Source of the DNA: Bradyrhizobium sp. CER78
GTDB lineage: Bacteria; Pseudomonadota; Alphaproteobacteria; Rhizobiales; Xanthobacteraceae
Direction of reading: 5' to 3'
Assembly (NCBI RefSeq): GCF_029846235.1
Contig: NZ_JARVWP010000007.1
Coordinates: forward strand, 1-64,000
Length of the DNA: 64,000 bases
A program made the translations under genes and the position numbers. Below, piece by piece: positions 43,007 through 52,647 of the stretch (its first letter is position 1; each line of letters starts with the position of its first letter). Under the pieces are notes generated by a model, which ran no database searches, was not told the origin of the DNA, and saw only the letters and a program-made list of their open reading frames with translations.

Positions 43007-44080
43007 ATGAAATGCCTGCGTCCGATAGGTGTTGCGCTCGGCTGCACGATGCTGGCGAGCGGCGCGATGGCGCAGCTCTCGATCACGCCGCCGGCCCAGA
43101 CGCCGCCGCCTGCGAAGAAGGAGGCTCCGAAGGAAAAGCCGAAGGTGCATGCGCCGGTTGCAAAGAAGCCCGCGCCGAAGCCTGCGGCCGCGCCCACCCC
43201 GACGCCGACACCCTCGCCGACCGCGACGCCGGACGATCCCAATGTCGACCTCGTCTACGGTGCCTATCAGCGCGGCATGTACAAGACGGCGTTCGATCTC
43301 GCGACGGTGCGCGCGCAGAACAACAACGATGCCAAGGCCATGACGATGCTGGGCGAGCTCTATGCCAATGGGCTCGGCGTCAAGCGCGACTACGTCAAGG
43401 CCGACGACTGGTACAAGCGCGCGTCGGATGCCGGCGACCGCGAGGCGATGTTCGCGCTGGCCATGATGCGGATCGCCGGCCGCGGCGGCACGGTGGACAA
43501 GGATTCCGCGGTCAAGCTGCTGGCGTCGGCGGCCAAGCTCGGTGAACCGAAGGCGGCCTATAATCTCGCGCTGCTCTATCTCGACGGCCAGACCCTGCCG
43601 CAGGACCTCAAGCGCTCCGCCGAGCTGCTGCGGATGGCTGCGGACGCCGGCAGCCCCGAGGCGCAATACGCGCTCGCGACCTTCTACAAGGAAGGCACCG
43701 GCGTGCCGAAAGACCTCGAAAAGGCCGCGCGGCTGCTGCAGGCTGCCTCGCTGGCCGACAATGTCGACGCCGAAGTCGAATATGCCATCGCGCTCTACAA
43801 CGGCGCCGGCACGCCGCGGAACGTGCCTGCCGCCGTGGCGCTGCTGCGCAAGGCGGCCCGGCAGAACAGCCCTATCGCGCAGAACCGCCTCGCCCATGTG
43901 CTGGCGACCGGCGCCGGCGCCCCGGTCGACAAGGTCGAGGCGCTAAAATGGCACACGGTCGCCAAGACCGCCGGCAAGGGCGACCCCGATCTCGACGACA
44001 TCCTCGCCGATATGAGCCCGGAAGACCGCGCCAAGGGCGAGGCGGCTGCCCGAAAATGGATCGGAAACAACGTCAAATGA
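43007..44080 (+). CDS. Exported Sel1-repeat protein
   Basis: 357 aa from the ATG at 43007. Signal peptide MKCLRPIGVALGCTMLASGAMAQ, then a Pro/Lys/Thr-rich linker (about 28-75), then at least six Sel1/TPR-like helical repeats with the GLGVKRDYVKADDWYKRASDAGD, YLDGQTLPQDLKRSAELLRMAADAGS and GTGVPKDLEKAARLLQAAS pattern. Such proteins are periplasmic scaffolds. It follows the ThiE-like gene by seven bases, in one run with the class I aldolase. Confidence 0.92.
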   Translation: MKCLRPIGVALGCTMLASGAMAQLSITPPAQTPPPAKKEAPKEKPKVHAPVAKKPAPKPAAAPTPTPTPSPTATPDDPNVDLVYGAYQRGMYKTAFDLATVRAQNNNDAKAMTMLGELYANGLGVKRDYVKADDWYKRASDAGDREAMFALAMMRIAGRGGTVDKDSAVKLLASAAKLGEPKAAYNLALLYLDGQTLPQDLKRSAELLRMAADAGSPEAQYALATFYKEGTGVPKDLEKAARLLQAASLADNVDAEVEYAIALYNGAGTPRNVPAAVALLRKAARQNSPIAQNRLAHVLATGAGAPVDKVEALKWHTVAKTAGKGDPDLDDILADMSPEDRAKGEAAARKWIGNNVK

Positions 44081-44154
44081 CGCCTTGACGGCGCCACTTC
44101 CAGAGGGCACCCAGTCCGGAAATCCGGTGCGGCCACGCCGTTCCCGCTTGACCC

Positions 44155-44253
44155 GTCATCCTGAGGAGCGCGAAGCGCGTCTCGAAGGATGAACGGCCCG
44201 GTCCGGGGCCGTGCACCCTTCGAGGCTCGCTGCGCTCGCACCTCAGGATGACG
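44155..44253. repeat. Dispersed repeat family B
   Basis: GTCATCCTGAGGAGCGCGAAG to CACCTCAGGATGACGG, with CTCGAAGGATG / CCCTTCGAGG arms. Between the Sel1 gene and the inositol monophosphatase gene. Confidence 0.85.
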
Positions 44254-44303
44254 GGATTGGATTTGAACCCGTGGCCGGCACAATCACATAAGAAATCATC
44301 CTC

Positions 44304-45098
44304 ATGCTCTACTCCGCCCTCATCAATGTCATGGTCAAGGCCGCGCGCCGCGCCGGCCGCAGCCTCAAACGCGACCTCGGCGAGATCGAACATCTCCAGG
44401 TCTCGCTGAAGGGCCCGGCGAACTTCGTCTCGCTCGCCGACAAGCGCGCCGAGGAGATGCTCTACACCGACCTCGAAAAGGCCCGGCCCGGCTACGGGTT
44501 CCTCGGCGAGGAAGGCGGTAGGCGCGAAGGCTCGGACAAGAGCCACACCTGGATCGTCGATCCCCTGGACGGCACCACCAACTTCCTGCACGGCATCCCG
44601 CAATTCGCGATCTCGATCGGGCTGCTCCGCGAGGACACCGTGATCGCGGGCGTGATCTACAATCCGGCCAATGACGAGCTCTACATTGCGGAGCGCGGCA
44701 AGGGTGCGTTCCTCAACGACCAGCGGCTCCGCGTCGCCGGCCGCCGCCAGCTCAACGAATGCGTGGTCGCCTGCGGCCTGCCGCATATCGGCCGCGGCAA
44801 TCACCAGCTGGCGCTGCAGGAGATGGCCGCGCTGCAGAGCAAGGTCGCGGGCTTCCGTCGCTTCGGCGCTGCCTCGCTCGACCTCGCTTTCGTCGCCGCC
44901 GGCCGCCTCGACGGCTATTGGGAACGCAATCTGCAGCCCTGGGACCTGGCGGCCGGTCTGCTGATGATCCGGGAAGCCGGCGGCACCGTCTCCGGCATCC
45001 AGGGCAATGACGACCCGCTGCAGACCGGCCACGTCGTCGGCGGCAACGAGTTCGTGCACGGCGAGCTGATCAAGATCCTGAAGCCGCTCGGGCAGTAG
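44304..45098 (+). CDS. suhB: Inositol monophosphatase family protein
   Basis: 264 aa, ATG start. Metal-binding motifs: FLGEEGGRREG (Glu), TWIVDPLDGTTNFLHGIPQFAISIGL (Asp-Leu-Asp-Gly), and the C-terminal NLQPWDLAAGLLMIREAGGTVSG. It dephosphorylates myo-inositol-1-phosphate or similar substrates; SuhB-type members also bind the transcription machinery in enterobacteria. Single gene converging on the AAA ATPase gene. Confidence 0.94.
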   Translation: MLYSALINVMVKAARRAGRSLKRDLGEIEHLQVSLKGPANFVSLADKRAEEMLYTDLEKARPGYGFLGEEGGRREGSDKSHTWIVDPLDGTTNFLHGIPQFAISIGLLREDTVIAGVIYNPANDELYIAERGKGAFLNDQRLRVAGRRQLNECVVACGLPHIGRGNHQLALQEMAALQSKVAGFRRFGAASLDLAFVAAGRLDGYWERNLQPWDLAAGLLMIREAGGTVSGIQGNDDPLQTGHVVGGNEFVHGELIKILKPLGQ

Positions 45099-45112
45099 CG
45101 CGGCGGCTCGGT

Positions 45113-46246
45113 CTATTCGTCGTCATCATCGCCATCGTCTTCCCCGTCACGAAATTCACCGCCGGCGGTGAGGCCCTCGATGGCCGTGGCGCCCTTCGCC
45201 TTGATCACCCGGCGCAGCGGGACCGCGCTCTCGCTGCGCAACGCCTCCATCAGCTGTTCCGAATGGGTGACGATCCAGATGTCAGCGCGGCGCGACGCCT
45301 TGGCGATCAGCCTCGCCAACGGCGCCAGCAGCGACGGATGCAGGCTGGTCTCGGGCTCGTTCAGCGCAATGAACGGCGGCAGCCGATAGCCCATGAAGAC
45401 CGCGAGCAGGCAGATATATTTCAGCGTCCCGTCGGAGAGTTCGTGGGCCTTGAACGGCCGCGGCATGTCCGCCTGCCGCAGCTCGAATTCGCACCGCCCG
45501 TTTTCTTCCCATGCCCGGAGCGCGGCGCCCGGGAACGCATCCTCGATCGCATCCTGGAGGTCGGCCGCATCTTGTCTGATCGCGCTGAGCGTTGCCAAAG
45601 CGGCTGCCAGATCGCTGCCATCGGCGCTCAGCGACGGCGTCGTGATCGCGAGACAGGGCTTGCGGATCGGCGATGCCGGATCGGTGCGGAAATCGTGATA
45701 GAATCGCCAGCTCTGCAAGGCATTCCTGATCAGGCCGACTTCGGGGCATGTCTGGCCGTCGAGGAAATCGGCGAGCGCGGTTTCCGACGGCAGCACGGCA
45801 TCCTTGTGCTCGCTCCAGGCGCCGCTCTCGCCGCGAACGCTGACGTGCGAATTGGTCCGCTCCATCATCAGGACCTTTCGCTTGCCGTGGATCGTCTCGA
45901 TCCGTTCGGACTTGATCATCGGCTCGCCGGGAAACGCGGCCTCGACCGGACCGGGATGTCCGAGCTCGATCGAGTAATTGACGTGCTCGAATCTGGCCGC
46001 CAGCCGCAGCCTCCCATCCTCGCCCCGCTTGCGAAGCCCGGACCAGCAGACCGAGTTCAACCCGCCTTCATCGGCGATCGTGCGCGTGATCCGGCCGGTT
46101 GCCGCATCGCGCAACAGCGACAGCGACTTGTAGAGATTGGACTTGCCGACGCCGTTCTCGCCGATGAAGACGGACAGCGGTTGAATGGGCATGAAGAGCC
46201 GACGAATCGAGCGATAATTCGAGATCGCAATGTCGGTCGGCCGCAT
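45113..46246 (-). CDS. AAA family ATPase (RecF/SMC-like head)
   Basis: 377 aa from the ATG at 46246 (the GTG one codon earlier is possible). ABC-type ATPase head without a long coiled coil: AISNYRSIRRL, Walker A IGENGVGKSNLYKSL, signature LSDGTLKYICLLAVFM, Walker B IALNEPETSLHPSLLAPLA with Asn where Asp is common, and the H-loop VTHSEQLMEAL. It ends in an acidic tail (DGEDDGDDDDE). Such proteins are known from DNA repair and anti-phage pairs, but no partner nuclease is adjacent, so the role is open. Confidence 0.85.
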   Translation of the reverse strand: MRPTDIAISNYRSIRRLFMPIQPLSVFIGENGVGKSNLYKSLSLLRDAATGRITRTIADEGGLNSVCWSGLRKRGEDGRLRLAARFEHVNYSIELGHPGPVEAAFPGEPMIKSERIETIHGKRKVLMMERTNSHVSVRGESGAWSEHKDAVLPSETALADFLDGQTCPEVGLIRNALQSWRFYHDFRTDPASPIRKPCLAITTPSLSADGSDLAAALATLSAIRQDAADLQDAIEDAFPGAALRAWEENGRCEFELRQADMPRPFKAHELSDGTLKYICLLAVFMGYRLPPFIALNEPETSLHPSLLAPLARLIAKASRRADIWIVTHSEQLMEALRSESAVPLRRVIKAKGATAIEGLTAGGEFRDGEDDGDDDDE

Positions 46247-46362
46247 CACATGCTCTCAGTCCTCGGGTTGCCTGTTCGCTCCCCGTTCAATCCAGAGCTG
46301 CAATCTGGATTGACGATGTTGGGAAAGCAAGCCGCCGGCTTGATCGCCACCGATTTCGGACA

Positions 46363-49300
46363 TCAGTGGCCGCCCGTTACCGGCGCTGGCGGGCCGTAGA
46401 CTTCCGGCTTCTCGACCTTGTCCCGGTCACCGGCGAGCACGCGCTGCACGCTGACGAAGAACACCGGCACCAAGAGCAGCGCGAGGATCACGACGGCGAT
46501 CATGCCGCCCATCACGGACGTGCCGAGCGCCTGCTGGCTGGCGCCGCCGGCGCCGGTCGCGATCGCCATCGGCAGCACGCCGCAGACGAAGGCGAGACCG
46601 GTCATCAGGATCGGGCGGAATCTGAGGCTGCACGCCTCGATGGTCGCCTCGACCAGCGGCTTGCCCTGCGCGCGCAGGTCCTTGGCAAACTCGATGATCA
46701 GGATCGCGTCCTTCGCGGCAAGACCGATGATGGTGATCAGGCCGACGGTGAAATAGACGTCGTTCGACAGCCCGCGCAGCGTCGCCGCCACCACGGCGCC
46801 GAGAATGCCGAGCGGGATGGTGAGCAGCACCGCGAGCGGAATGGTCCAGCTCTCGTAGAGCGCTGCAAGCAGCAGGAATACCACCAGCACCGAGAGCGCG
46901 AGCAGGAACGGCGCCTGCGAGCCCGACAGCTTCTCCTGCAGCGACTGGCCGGTCCACTCATAGCCGAAGCCGCGCGGCAGCTTGTCGGCGAGCCGCTCCA
47001 TCTCCGCGATCGCATCGCCCGAGGTGAAGCCCGGCTTCGCCTCACCGGAGATGCGCACCGCCGGATAGTAGTTGAAGCCCGCGATCTGCGTCGGGCCCTT
47101 CGTCCATTCGATGGTGGCGAAGGCCGAGAACGGCACCAGCTGGCCACGACTGTTCTTGACGTTGTAGTTCAGGATGTCGTCCGCGTTCATGCGGCTGGTC
47201 TTGTCGGCCTGCACGATGACGCGCTGCATGCGCCCGCGGTTCGGGAAGTCGTTGATGTAGTTCGAGCCGAGATTGGTCGAGATCGTATTGTTGATGTCCT
47301 CGAAGGTAAGGCCGAACGCGCCGGCCTTCTCGCGGTCGATCATCAGATTGACCTGCGGCGCCGGCGGCAGGCCTTCGACATAGACCTTCTGCAGGATCGG
47401 GCTGGCATTGGCTTCCGCGATCAGGCGGTCGGACGCTGCGATCAGTGCCGCATAGCCCTTCTGGCCGCGGTCCTGCAGGCGGAACGAGAAGCCCGAGGAG
47501 TTGCCGAGGTTGTCGATCGGCGGCGGCTGCAGCGCCGAGATCCTGGCGTCGCGGATCGACGACAGGTCGCGGTTGATGTCGGCGACGATGGCGGCGGCCG
47601 AATCCTTCGGGCCGCGCTCCGACCAGTCCTTCAGCGTGACGAAGGCCTGCGCCGTGTTCATGCCCTGGCCGAGGAAGCTGAAGCCGGTGAGGAACGTGAC
47701 GTTCTCGATGCCGGCGCGATCCTTCAGGTACTTCTCGACCTGCTCGACCGCACCTTCCGTGCGCGCATAGGACGATTCCGACGGCGTCTGCACGTCGGTC
47801 GTGATGAAGCCCTGATCGTCGACCGGGAGGAAGCCGCCGGGCAGCCGCACGAAGCCGTAGGCGACGCCTGCGAACAGCACGAGATAGATCAGCATCAGGC
47901 GGCCGGTGCGCTTCAGCGAGCCCTGCACCGTGCGCGTATAGCCGGCGCGGCTGTTGTCGAGCACGCGGTTGAACCAGCCGAATACGCCCCTGCGGGCATG
48001 GCCGTGGCCCTTCTCGACCGGCTTGAGCAAGGTCGCGCACAGCGCCGGCGTCAGCGACAGCGCGAGCAGCGCCGAGAACGCAATCGCCGCCACCATGGTG
48101 ACCGAGAACTGGCGGTAGATGATGCCGACCGAGCCGGGGAAGAACGCCATCGGCACGAACACCGCCATCAGCACCAGCGTGATGCCGATGATGGCGCCGG
48201 TGATCTGCGACATCGCCTTCCTGGTCGCTTCCTTCGGCGGCAGGCCCTCTTCGGCCATGATGCGCTCGACGTTCTCGACCACGACGATGGCGTCGTCGAC
48301 CAGGATGCCGACCGCCAGCACCATGCCGAACATGGTCAGCATGTTGATGGAGTAGCCCACAGCCATCAGGGTCGCGCAGGTACCGAGCAGCGCCACCGGC
48401 ACCACGATGGTCGGAATGATGGTGTAGCGGATGTTCTGCAGGAACAGGAACATCACGATGAACACCAGCACCACCGCCTCGACCAGGGTCATCAGGACCT
48501 TCTCGATCGAGGCCTTCACCACAGGCGTGATGTTGTAGGGGATTTCGTAGGAGATATTGGCCGGGAAGAAGCGCGACAGCTCCTTCATCTTGGCTTCGAC
48601 CGCGCTTGCGGTCGCCAGCGCGTTGCCCTTCGGAGACAGCAGCACCGAGAGGCCGGCGGTCGGCTTGCCGTCGAGACGGGTGTTGAACTGATAGCTGAGG
48701 CCGCCGATCTCGATCCGCGCGACGTCGCGCAGGCGGACCGCCGAGCCGTCGGCATTGGCGCGCAGGATGATCGCGCCGAACTCGTCGGGCGAGGAAAGCT
48801 GGCCCTTCACCAGCACCTGCGCGGAGATCTTCTGCGTGTCGGTGCTGGGCTCGGCGCCGATGCTGCCGGAGGCGACCTGGGCGTTCTGCGCCGTGATCGC
48901 CTTGTTGACGTCATCGGCCGAGAGGCCGTAGCCGACCAGCTTGGCCGGATCGATCCAGATGCGCAGCGAGCGTTCGGTCGAATACAGCGTGGCGCGGCCG
49001 ACGCCGGGGATGCGGCGCACCTCGCCCAGCACGTTGCGGATCATGAAGTCGCCGAGGCCGACTTCATCCAGCGAGCCGTCGGTCGAGTTCAGCGTGATGA
49101 TCTGCAGCACGGCAGACGAGGCCTCCTCGACCAGGATGCCCTGCTGGATCACGGCGCGCGGCAGCCGCGCCTCGACGCGCTTGAGGCGGTTCTGCACCTC
49201 GACCGAGGCTTGGCTGGTGTCGGTGCCCGGCTTGAAGTTGGCGATGATCTCGACCTGGCCGAGCGAGTCGGAGGTCGATTCGAAGTTCAGGATGTTGGCG

Positions 49301-49515
49301 GCGCCGTTGAGCTCCTCCTCGATCAGCCGCGTCACGCTGTTGTACAGGTTCTCCGGCGACGCGCCGGGATAGCTGGTCGAGATCGAGATCGAGGGCGGCG
49401 CGATGATCGGGTACTGCGCGACCGCAAGCAGCTGAATCGAGATCGCGCCGATCAGACAGATGAACAGCGCAACGACCCAGGCGAAGATCGGCCTGTCGAT
49501 GAAGAAGCTGGGCAT
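46363..49515 (-). CDS. RND multidrug efflux permease (HAE1/AcrB type)
   Basis: 1050 aa. Twelve membrane helices and two large periplasmic loops are expected. Visible signs: MPSFFIDRPIFAWVVALFICLIGAISI, the FPGSVGIIYRQF region, the TM4 proton-relay pair in GILVDDAIVVVENVERIMAEEG, and a TM10-12 block with LYESWTIPLAVLLTIPLGILGA. It exports hydrophobic drugs from the inner membrane and periplasm. It lies seven bases after the membrane fusion protein gene, but no outer-membrane channel gene is in the window. Confidence 0.96.
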   Translation of the reverse strand: MPSFFIDRPIFAWVVALFICLIGAISIQLLAVAQYPIIAPPSISISTSYPGASPENLYNSVTRLIEEELNGAANILNFESTSDSLGQVEIIANFKPGTDTSQASVEVQNRLKRVEARLPRAVIQQGILVEEASSAVLQIITLNSTDGSLDEVGLGDFMIRNVLGEVRRIPGVGRATLYSTERSLRIWIDPAKLVGYGLSADDVNKAITAQNAQVASGSIGAEPSTDTQKISAQVLVKGQLSSPDEFGAIILRANADGSAVRLRDVARIEIGGLSYQFNTRLDGKPTAGLSVLLSPKGNALATASAVEAKMKELSRFFPANISYEIPYNITPVVKASIEKVLMTLVEAVVLVFIVMFLFLQNIRYTIIPTIVVPVALLGTCATLMAVGYSINMLTMFGMVLAVGILVDDAIVVVENVERIMAEEGLPPKEATRKAMSQITGAIIGITLVLMAVFVPMAFFPGSVGIIYRQFSVTMVAAIAFSALLALSLTPALCATLLKPVEKGHGHARRGVFGWFNRVLDNSRAGYTRTVQGSLKRTGRLMLIYLVLFAGVAYGFVRLPGGFLPVDDQGFITTDVQTPSESSYARTEGAVEQVEKYLKDRAGIENVTFLTGFSFLGQGMNTAQAFVTLKDWSERGPKDSAAAIVADINRDLSSIRDARISALQPPPIDNLGNSSGFSFRLQDRGQKGYAALIAASDRLIAEANASPILQKVYVEGLPPAPQVNLMIDREKAGAFGLTFEDINNTISTNLGSNYINDFPNRGRMQRVIVQADKTSRMNADDILNYNVKNSRGQLVPFSAFATIEWTKGPTQIAGFNYYPAVRISGEAKPGFTSGDAIAEMERLADKLPRGFGYEWTGQSLQEKLSGSQAPFLLALSVLVVFLLLAALYESWTIPLAVLLTIPLGILGAVVAATLRGLSNDVYFTVGLITIIGLAAKDAILIIEFAKDLRAQGKPLVEATIEACSLRFRPILMTGLAFVCGVLPMAIATGAGGASQQALGTSVMGGMIAVVILALLLVPVFFVSVQRVLAGDRDKVEKPEVYGPPAPVTGGH

Positions 49516-49521
49516 GTCGGA

Positions 49522-50724
49522 TCACCGCACCGCGTGCGCGGTCTGATGCGAATCCGGTGCCGACGCAGCGTCGATCTCACGCCAGGCCAGCGGCCGCACC
49601 TTGTCGCCGGCGGCGAATTTCTGGAACCCCTCGACGACGACCTTGTCGCCGGCCTTGAGGCCTTCGCTCACGAACCAGGAGCCGCCCTGCAGCGAGCCGG
49701 TGCGCACCGGCTGCACCGCGACGTGATTATCGTCCTTGACGACGAACACCTCGCTGCCGCCGCCGCCGTTGCGCTGGATCGCCTGCTGCGGCACCGCGAT
49801 CGCATCGCTATCGATGCCCTGCTCGATCAGCACGCGGACATACATGCCCGGCAGCAGGATGCGATGCGGGTTCGGGAATTCACCGCGGAGGGTCACCTGC
49901 CCGGTATAGGCGTCGACCTTGGCGTCGGAGAACAACAGCTTGCCCGGCACCGGATAGATCGAGCCGTCGTCGAGCACGAGGCGGACCTTCATCGCGTCCG
50001 GCGCGATGCGCTCGAGGTCGCCGCTCTCGAAGGCGCGGCGGAGCTGGTTCATCTCGGTCACCGACTGCTGGAAGTCGGCGTAGATCGGATCGAGCTGCTG
50101 GATGGTCGCAAGGCTCGCGGCGTCGTTCTGGACGACGAGCGCGCCTTCGCTGATGACCGCAGCACCGATGGTGCCGTCGATCGGCGCACGGATCGTCGCA
50201 TAGTCCAGGTTGAGCTTCGCACGTGCGACGTCGGCCTCACGGCCCTGCACGTCGGCTTCCGCCTGCTTCAGGTTGGCGATCGCCTTCTCGTTTTCGGCCT
50301 CCGAGGTCGCGCGCTGTTGGGTAAGCGTCGCGATGCGGCGGGCCTGCAGCGCGGTCTGCTCGAGCACGGCCTTGGCCCGCGCCAGCGCCGCCTCGGTCGA
50401 CTGCAATTCGACTTCGAACGGGCGCGGATCGATCTGATACAGGGGATCGCCGACCTTCACCTCGCTGCCCTGGTGGAACATGCGGTTGACGACGATGCCC
50501 GAGACGCGCGGGCGCACCTCGGAAACGCGGGTCGGGGCGATGCGGCCCGGGAGCTCGCGCACCATCGCGCGCGCCTGCGGCTTCACGGTGACCACGCTGA
50601 CGTCCGGCTCGGGTGCTTGCACGGCGGCGGTTGCGGAATTCGGTTCGTCGCAGCCAGCAAGCAGTGGCGCCGTCACGGCCAGCATCAGAGCAATGCATGC
50701 CGATTGCGCGCGAAGTCCAGACAT
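49522..50724 (-). CDS. RND efflux periplasmic adaptor (AcrA-like lipoprotein)
   Basis: 400 aa from the ATG at 50724. Lipobox LLAGC near residue 25 predicts inner-membrane anchoring. Membrane fusion protein order: lipoyl half GRIAPTRVSEVRPRVSGIV, alpha hairpin (TEAALARAKAVLEQTALQARRIATLTQQRATSEAE), LDYATIRAPIDGTIG, beta-barrel VRLVLDDGSIYPVPGKLLFSD and YTGQVTLRGEFPNPHRILLPGMYVRV. It links the permease to an outer-membrane channel such as TolC. First gene of the adaptor-permease operon. Confidence 0.95.
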   Translation of the reverse strand: MSGLRAQSACIALMLAVTAPLLAGCDEPNSATAAVQAPEPDVSVVTVKPQARAMVRELPGRIAPTRVSEVRPRVSGIVVNRMFHQGSEVKVGDPLYQIDPRPFEVELQSTEAALARAKAVLEQTALQARRIATLTQQRATSEAENEKAIANLKQAEADVQGREADVARAKLNLDYATIRAPIDGTIGAAVISEGALVVQNDAASLATIQQLDPIYADFQQSVTEMNQLRRAFESGDLERIAPDAMKVRLVLDDGSIYPVPGKLLFSDAKVDAYTGQVTLRGEFPNPHRILLPGMYVRVLIEQGIDSDAIAVPQQAIQRNGGGGSEVFVVKDDNHVAVQPVRTGSLQGGSWFVSEGLKAGDKVVVEGFQKFAAGDKVRPLAWREIDAASAPDSHQTAHAVR

Positions 50725-51243
50725 TGAGATGATCGCCCCCGAAAGGTTTGGGCAAACGAACGGCGGTGTCACGGCGACAGCGCTCGCGTTGCTGCGGTGA
50801 AAATAAAATCTGCTTGCTGCGACGCAACGCGTTTCTCGGGCGGCTCATTGTCACAGAACGCTATCACCCTGATTTCGCGCCATGTTTTATCTTGTCACCG
50901 CATTGTGAGCGGGTTCCATCGCAGGCTGTGGGAATGCGTTAAGGACTGCGTGCGCGGGAACACGCCATTTTGCCTGCGCAGGAATGCCGCACCTTGCGAC
51001 ATCGTGCACTCCGGCCGAATCAGCGCGCGTCGCACCCGCTTCCCCGACGAGGCGTGCAATCCGGCCAGATCTCGCGATCTGCGCGTGGTGGCCGGGACCT
51101 GTGCACACGGCCGCCCCGAAAGCTGCGCAAAGCGGCAACAGCTCGCCCCGTCTCCACCATCCGCCTTTGGATTCGGCTTTCCTCACTCCGCCGCTGTGCC
51201 ATATTGCTGACAGATGCGGCCTTCGCGAACGGATGATCCGGCA
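50725..51243. other. Divergent intergenic region, efflux operon / MotA-like gene
   Basis: 519 bp without a gene I can support; several open frames are present but none looks like a protein. It holds two promoters. About 50805-50900 is less GC-rich than its surroundings and is the likeliest place for the efflux promoter. No TetR or other regulator gene lies beside the pump. No repeat family is seen. Confidence 0.5.
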
Positions 51244-52242
51244 ATGCCCCCTTCCCGCTCCGAGATGGAGATCGAACTGAGCAAGCTGTCCTCGCCCAGG
51301 ATCTTCCTGGTGCGGATGCTGGTATTCCTGGTGCTCTGCGGCCTGGTCGGGGTGGTGCTGTACAAGCAGATCGTCACCGCCTTCTTCGCCAATCCCGGGC
51401 TGAACGCCCTGATCGGCGCGGTGCTGCTGATCGGCGTCATCCTGGCGTTCCGGCAGGTGATCCGGCTCTATCCCGAGGTTGCCTGGGTCAATAATTTCCG
51501 CATCGCCGATCCCGGCCTTGCGATCGAGCGCCGCCCGACGCTGCTTGCGCCGATGGCCGCCATCCTCGGCGGCGAGCGCACGGGCCGGATGTCGATCTCG
51601 CAGCAGACCATGCGGCATCTGCTCGATTCGATCGCAACCCGCCTCGATGAAGCCCGCGACATCTCGCGCTACATGACCGGCCTCTTGGTGTTCCTCGGCC
51701 TGCTCGGCACCTTCTGGGGCCTGATCGAGACGGTCGGCTCGGTCGGCAAGGTGATCGACGGGCTCAAGGTCGGCGGCGACGCCGGCGCGCTGTTCGACAC
51801 GCTGAAGGAGGGCCTCGCCGCCCCGCTCGGCGGCATGGGCATCTCGTTCTCGTCCTCGCTGTTCGGTCTTGCCGGGTCGCTGATCCTCGGCTTCCTCGAT
51901 CTGCAATCGAGCCAGGCCCAGAACCGCTTCTACACCGACCTCGAGGACTGGCTCGCCACCACCGTGCGCGGCATTTCCGGCGACGGCGTCGGTGCCGGCG
52001 GCGCCGATTTGCAGGGCGCGATCGACCGGCTGCGTGCCACCTTCGAGGAAGGCGGCGCCGGCGGCGGCGGCCGCAACACCACGGCGGCGATGGCCAATCT
52101 GGCCGAGGCGATCCAGGGGCTGGTTGCGCATATGCGCACCGAGCAGCAGATGATCCGCGAATGGGCCGATGGCCAGGGCGAGCAGAACCGCGAGATCAAG
52201 CGGCTGCTCGAACGCCTCGCCCGCCAGCCCGAGAAGAGCTGA
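51244..52242 (+). CDS. MotA/TolQ/ExbB-like proton channel protein
   Basis: 332 aa from the ATG at 51244 (the ATG at 51265 is an alternative). Four membrane helices: IFLVRMLVFLVLCGLVGVVLY, ALIGAVLLIGVILAFRQVI, YMTGLLVFLGLLGTFWGLIETVGSV and SLFGLAGSLILGFLDL. GLLGTFWGLIETVGSV followed by LAAPLGGMGISFSSSLFGLAGS is the MotA/TolQ/ExbB channel signature. A long hydrophilic C-terminus contains a Gly-rich turn and a coiled coil. It probably forms a proton-driven motor with the MotB/OmpA-like protein two genes downstream. Confidence 0.9.
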   Translation: MPPSRSEMEIELSKLSSPRIFLVRMLVFLVLCGLVGVVLYKQIVTAFFANPGLNALIGAVLLIGVILAFRQVIRLYPEVAWVNNFRIADPGLAIERRPTLLAPMAAILGGERTGRMSISQQTMRHLLDSIATRLDEARDISRYMTGLLVFLGLLGTFWGLIETVGSVGKVIDGLKVGGDAGALFDTLKEGLAAPLGGMGISFSSSLFGLAGSLILGFLDLQSSQAQNRFYTDLEDWLATTVRGISGDGVGAGGADLQGAIDRLRATFEEGGAGGGGRNTTAAMANLAEAIQGLVAHMRTEQQMIREWADGQGEQNREIKRLLERLARQPEKS

Positions 52243-52257
52243 ACCACGGAGACCGAT

Positions 52258-52626
52258 TTGCTGGACCACGTGACCATCGGCATCAGTGATATCGAGCGGT
52301 CCAAGGCCTTCTATGATGCGGCTTTGCGCTCGCTCGGCATCAGCCGCCTGTACGCGGAGGGTGCCGAATTTGCCGGCTATGGCATCCATCCGAAAGCCTT
52401 CTTCTGGATCGGCCGGCGCGGCACGCCGCAGACCGGCGCCCACATCGCCTTCACGGCAAACGATCGCGCCACCGTCGATCGCTTCTACGACGACGCGATC
52501 AAGGCTGGCGGCAAGGACAATGGGCGGCCCGGAATTCGGCCGCACTATCATGCAAACTACTACGGTGCTTTCGTGCTCGACCCCGACGGCCACAACATCG
52601 AAGCCGTCTGCCACGCGCCGCACTGA
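52258..52626 (+). CDS. VOC family (glyoxalase-like) protein
   Basis: 122 aa from a TTG with ACGGAG eight bases upstream. The fold is a short vicinal oxygen chelate protein: LDHVTIGISDIERSKAFYDAAL, FFWIGRRGTPQTGAHIAFTAND, and a closing YHANYYGAFVLDPDGHNIEAVCH with the metal-site His and Glu. Its substrate is unknown. It lies inside a two-gene channel operon (15 bases after the MotA-like stop, 21 before the MotB-like start), where a VOC gene is not expected. Confidence 0.9.
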   Translation: MLDHVTIGISDIERSKAFYDAALRSLGISRLYAEGAEFAGYGIHPKAFFWIGRRGTPQTGAHIAFTANDRATVDRFYDDAIKAGGKDNGRPGIRPHYHANYYGAFVLDPDGHNIEAVCHAPH

Positions 52627-52647
52627 CTGGAAATAAAGGGAAACCAG

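Noticed and set aside
46366-50727. 1453-codon plus-strand open frame opposite the efflux genes
   Set aside because: It is the antisense of a strongly recognised RND permease and adaptor; its translation is low-complexity Arg/His/Asp-rich sequence with no domain.
50942-51240. Overlapping short frames in the efflux / MotA-like gap
   Set aside because: Arg- and Pro-rich shadow-type translations, no ribosome site, no family resemblance.
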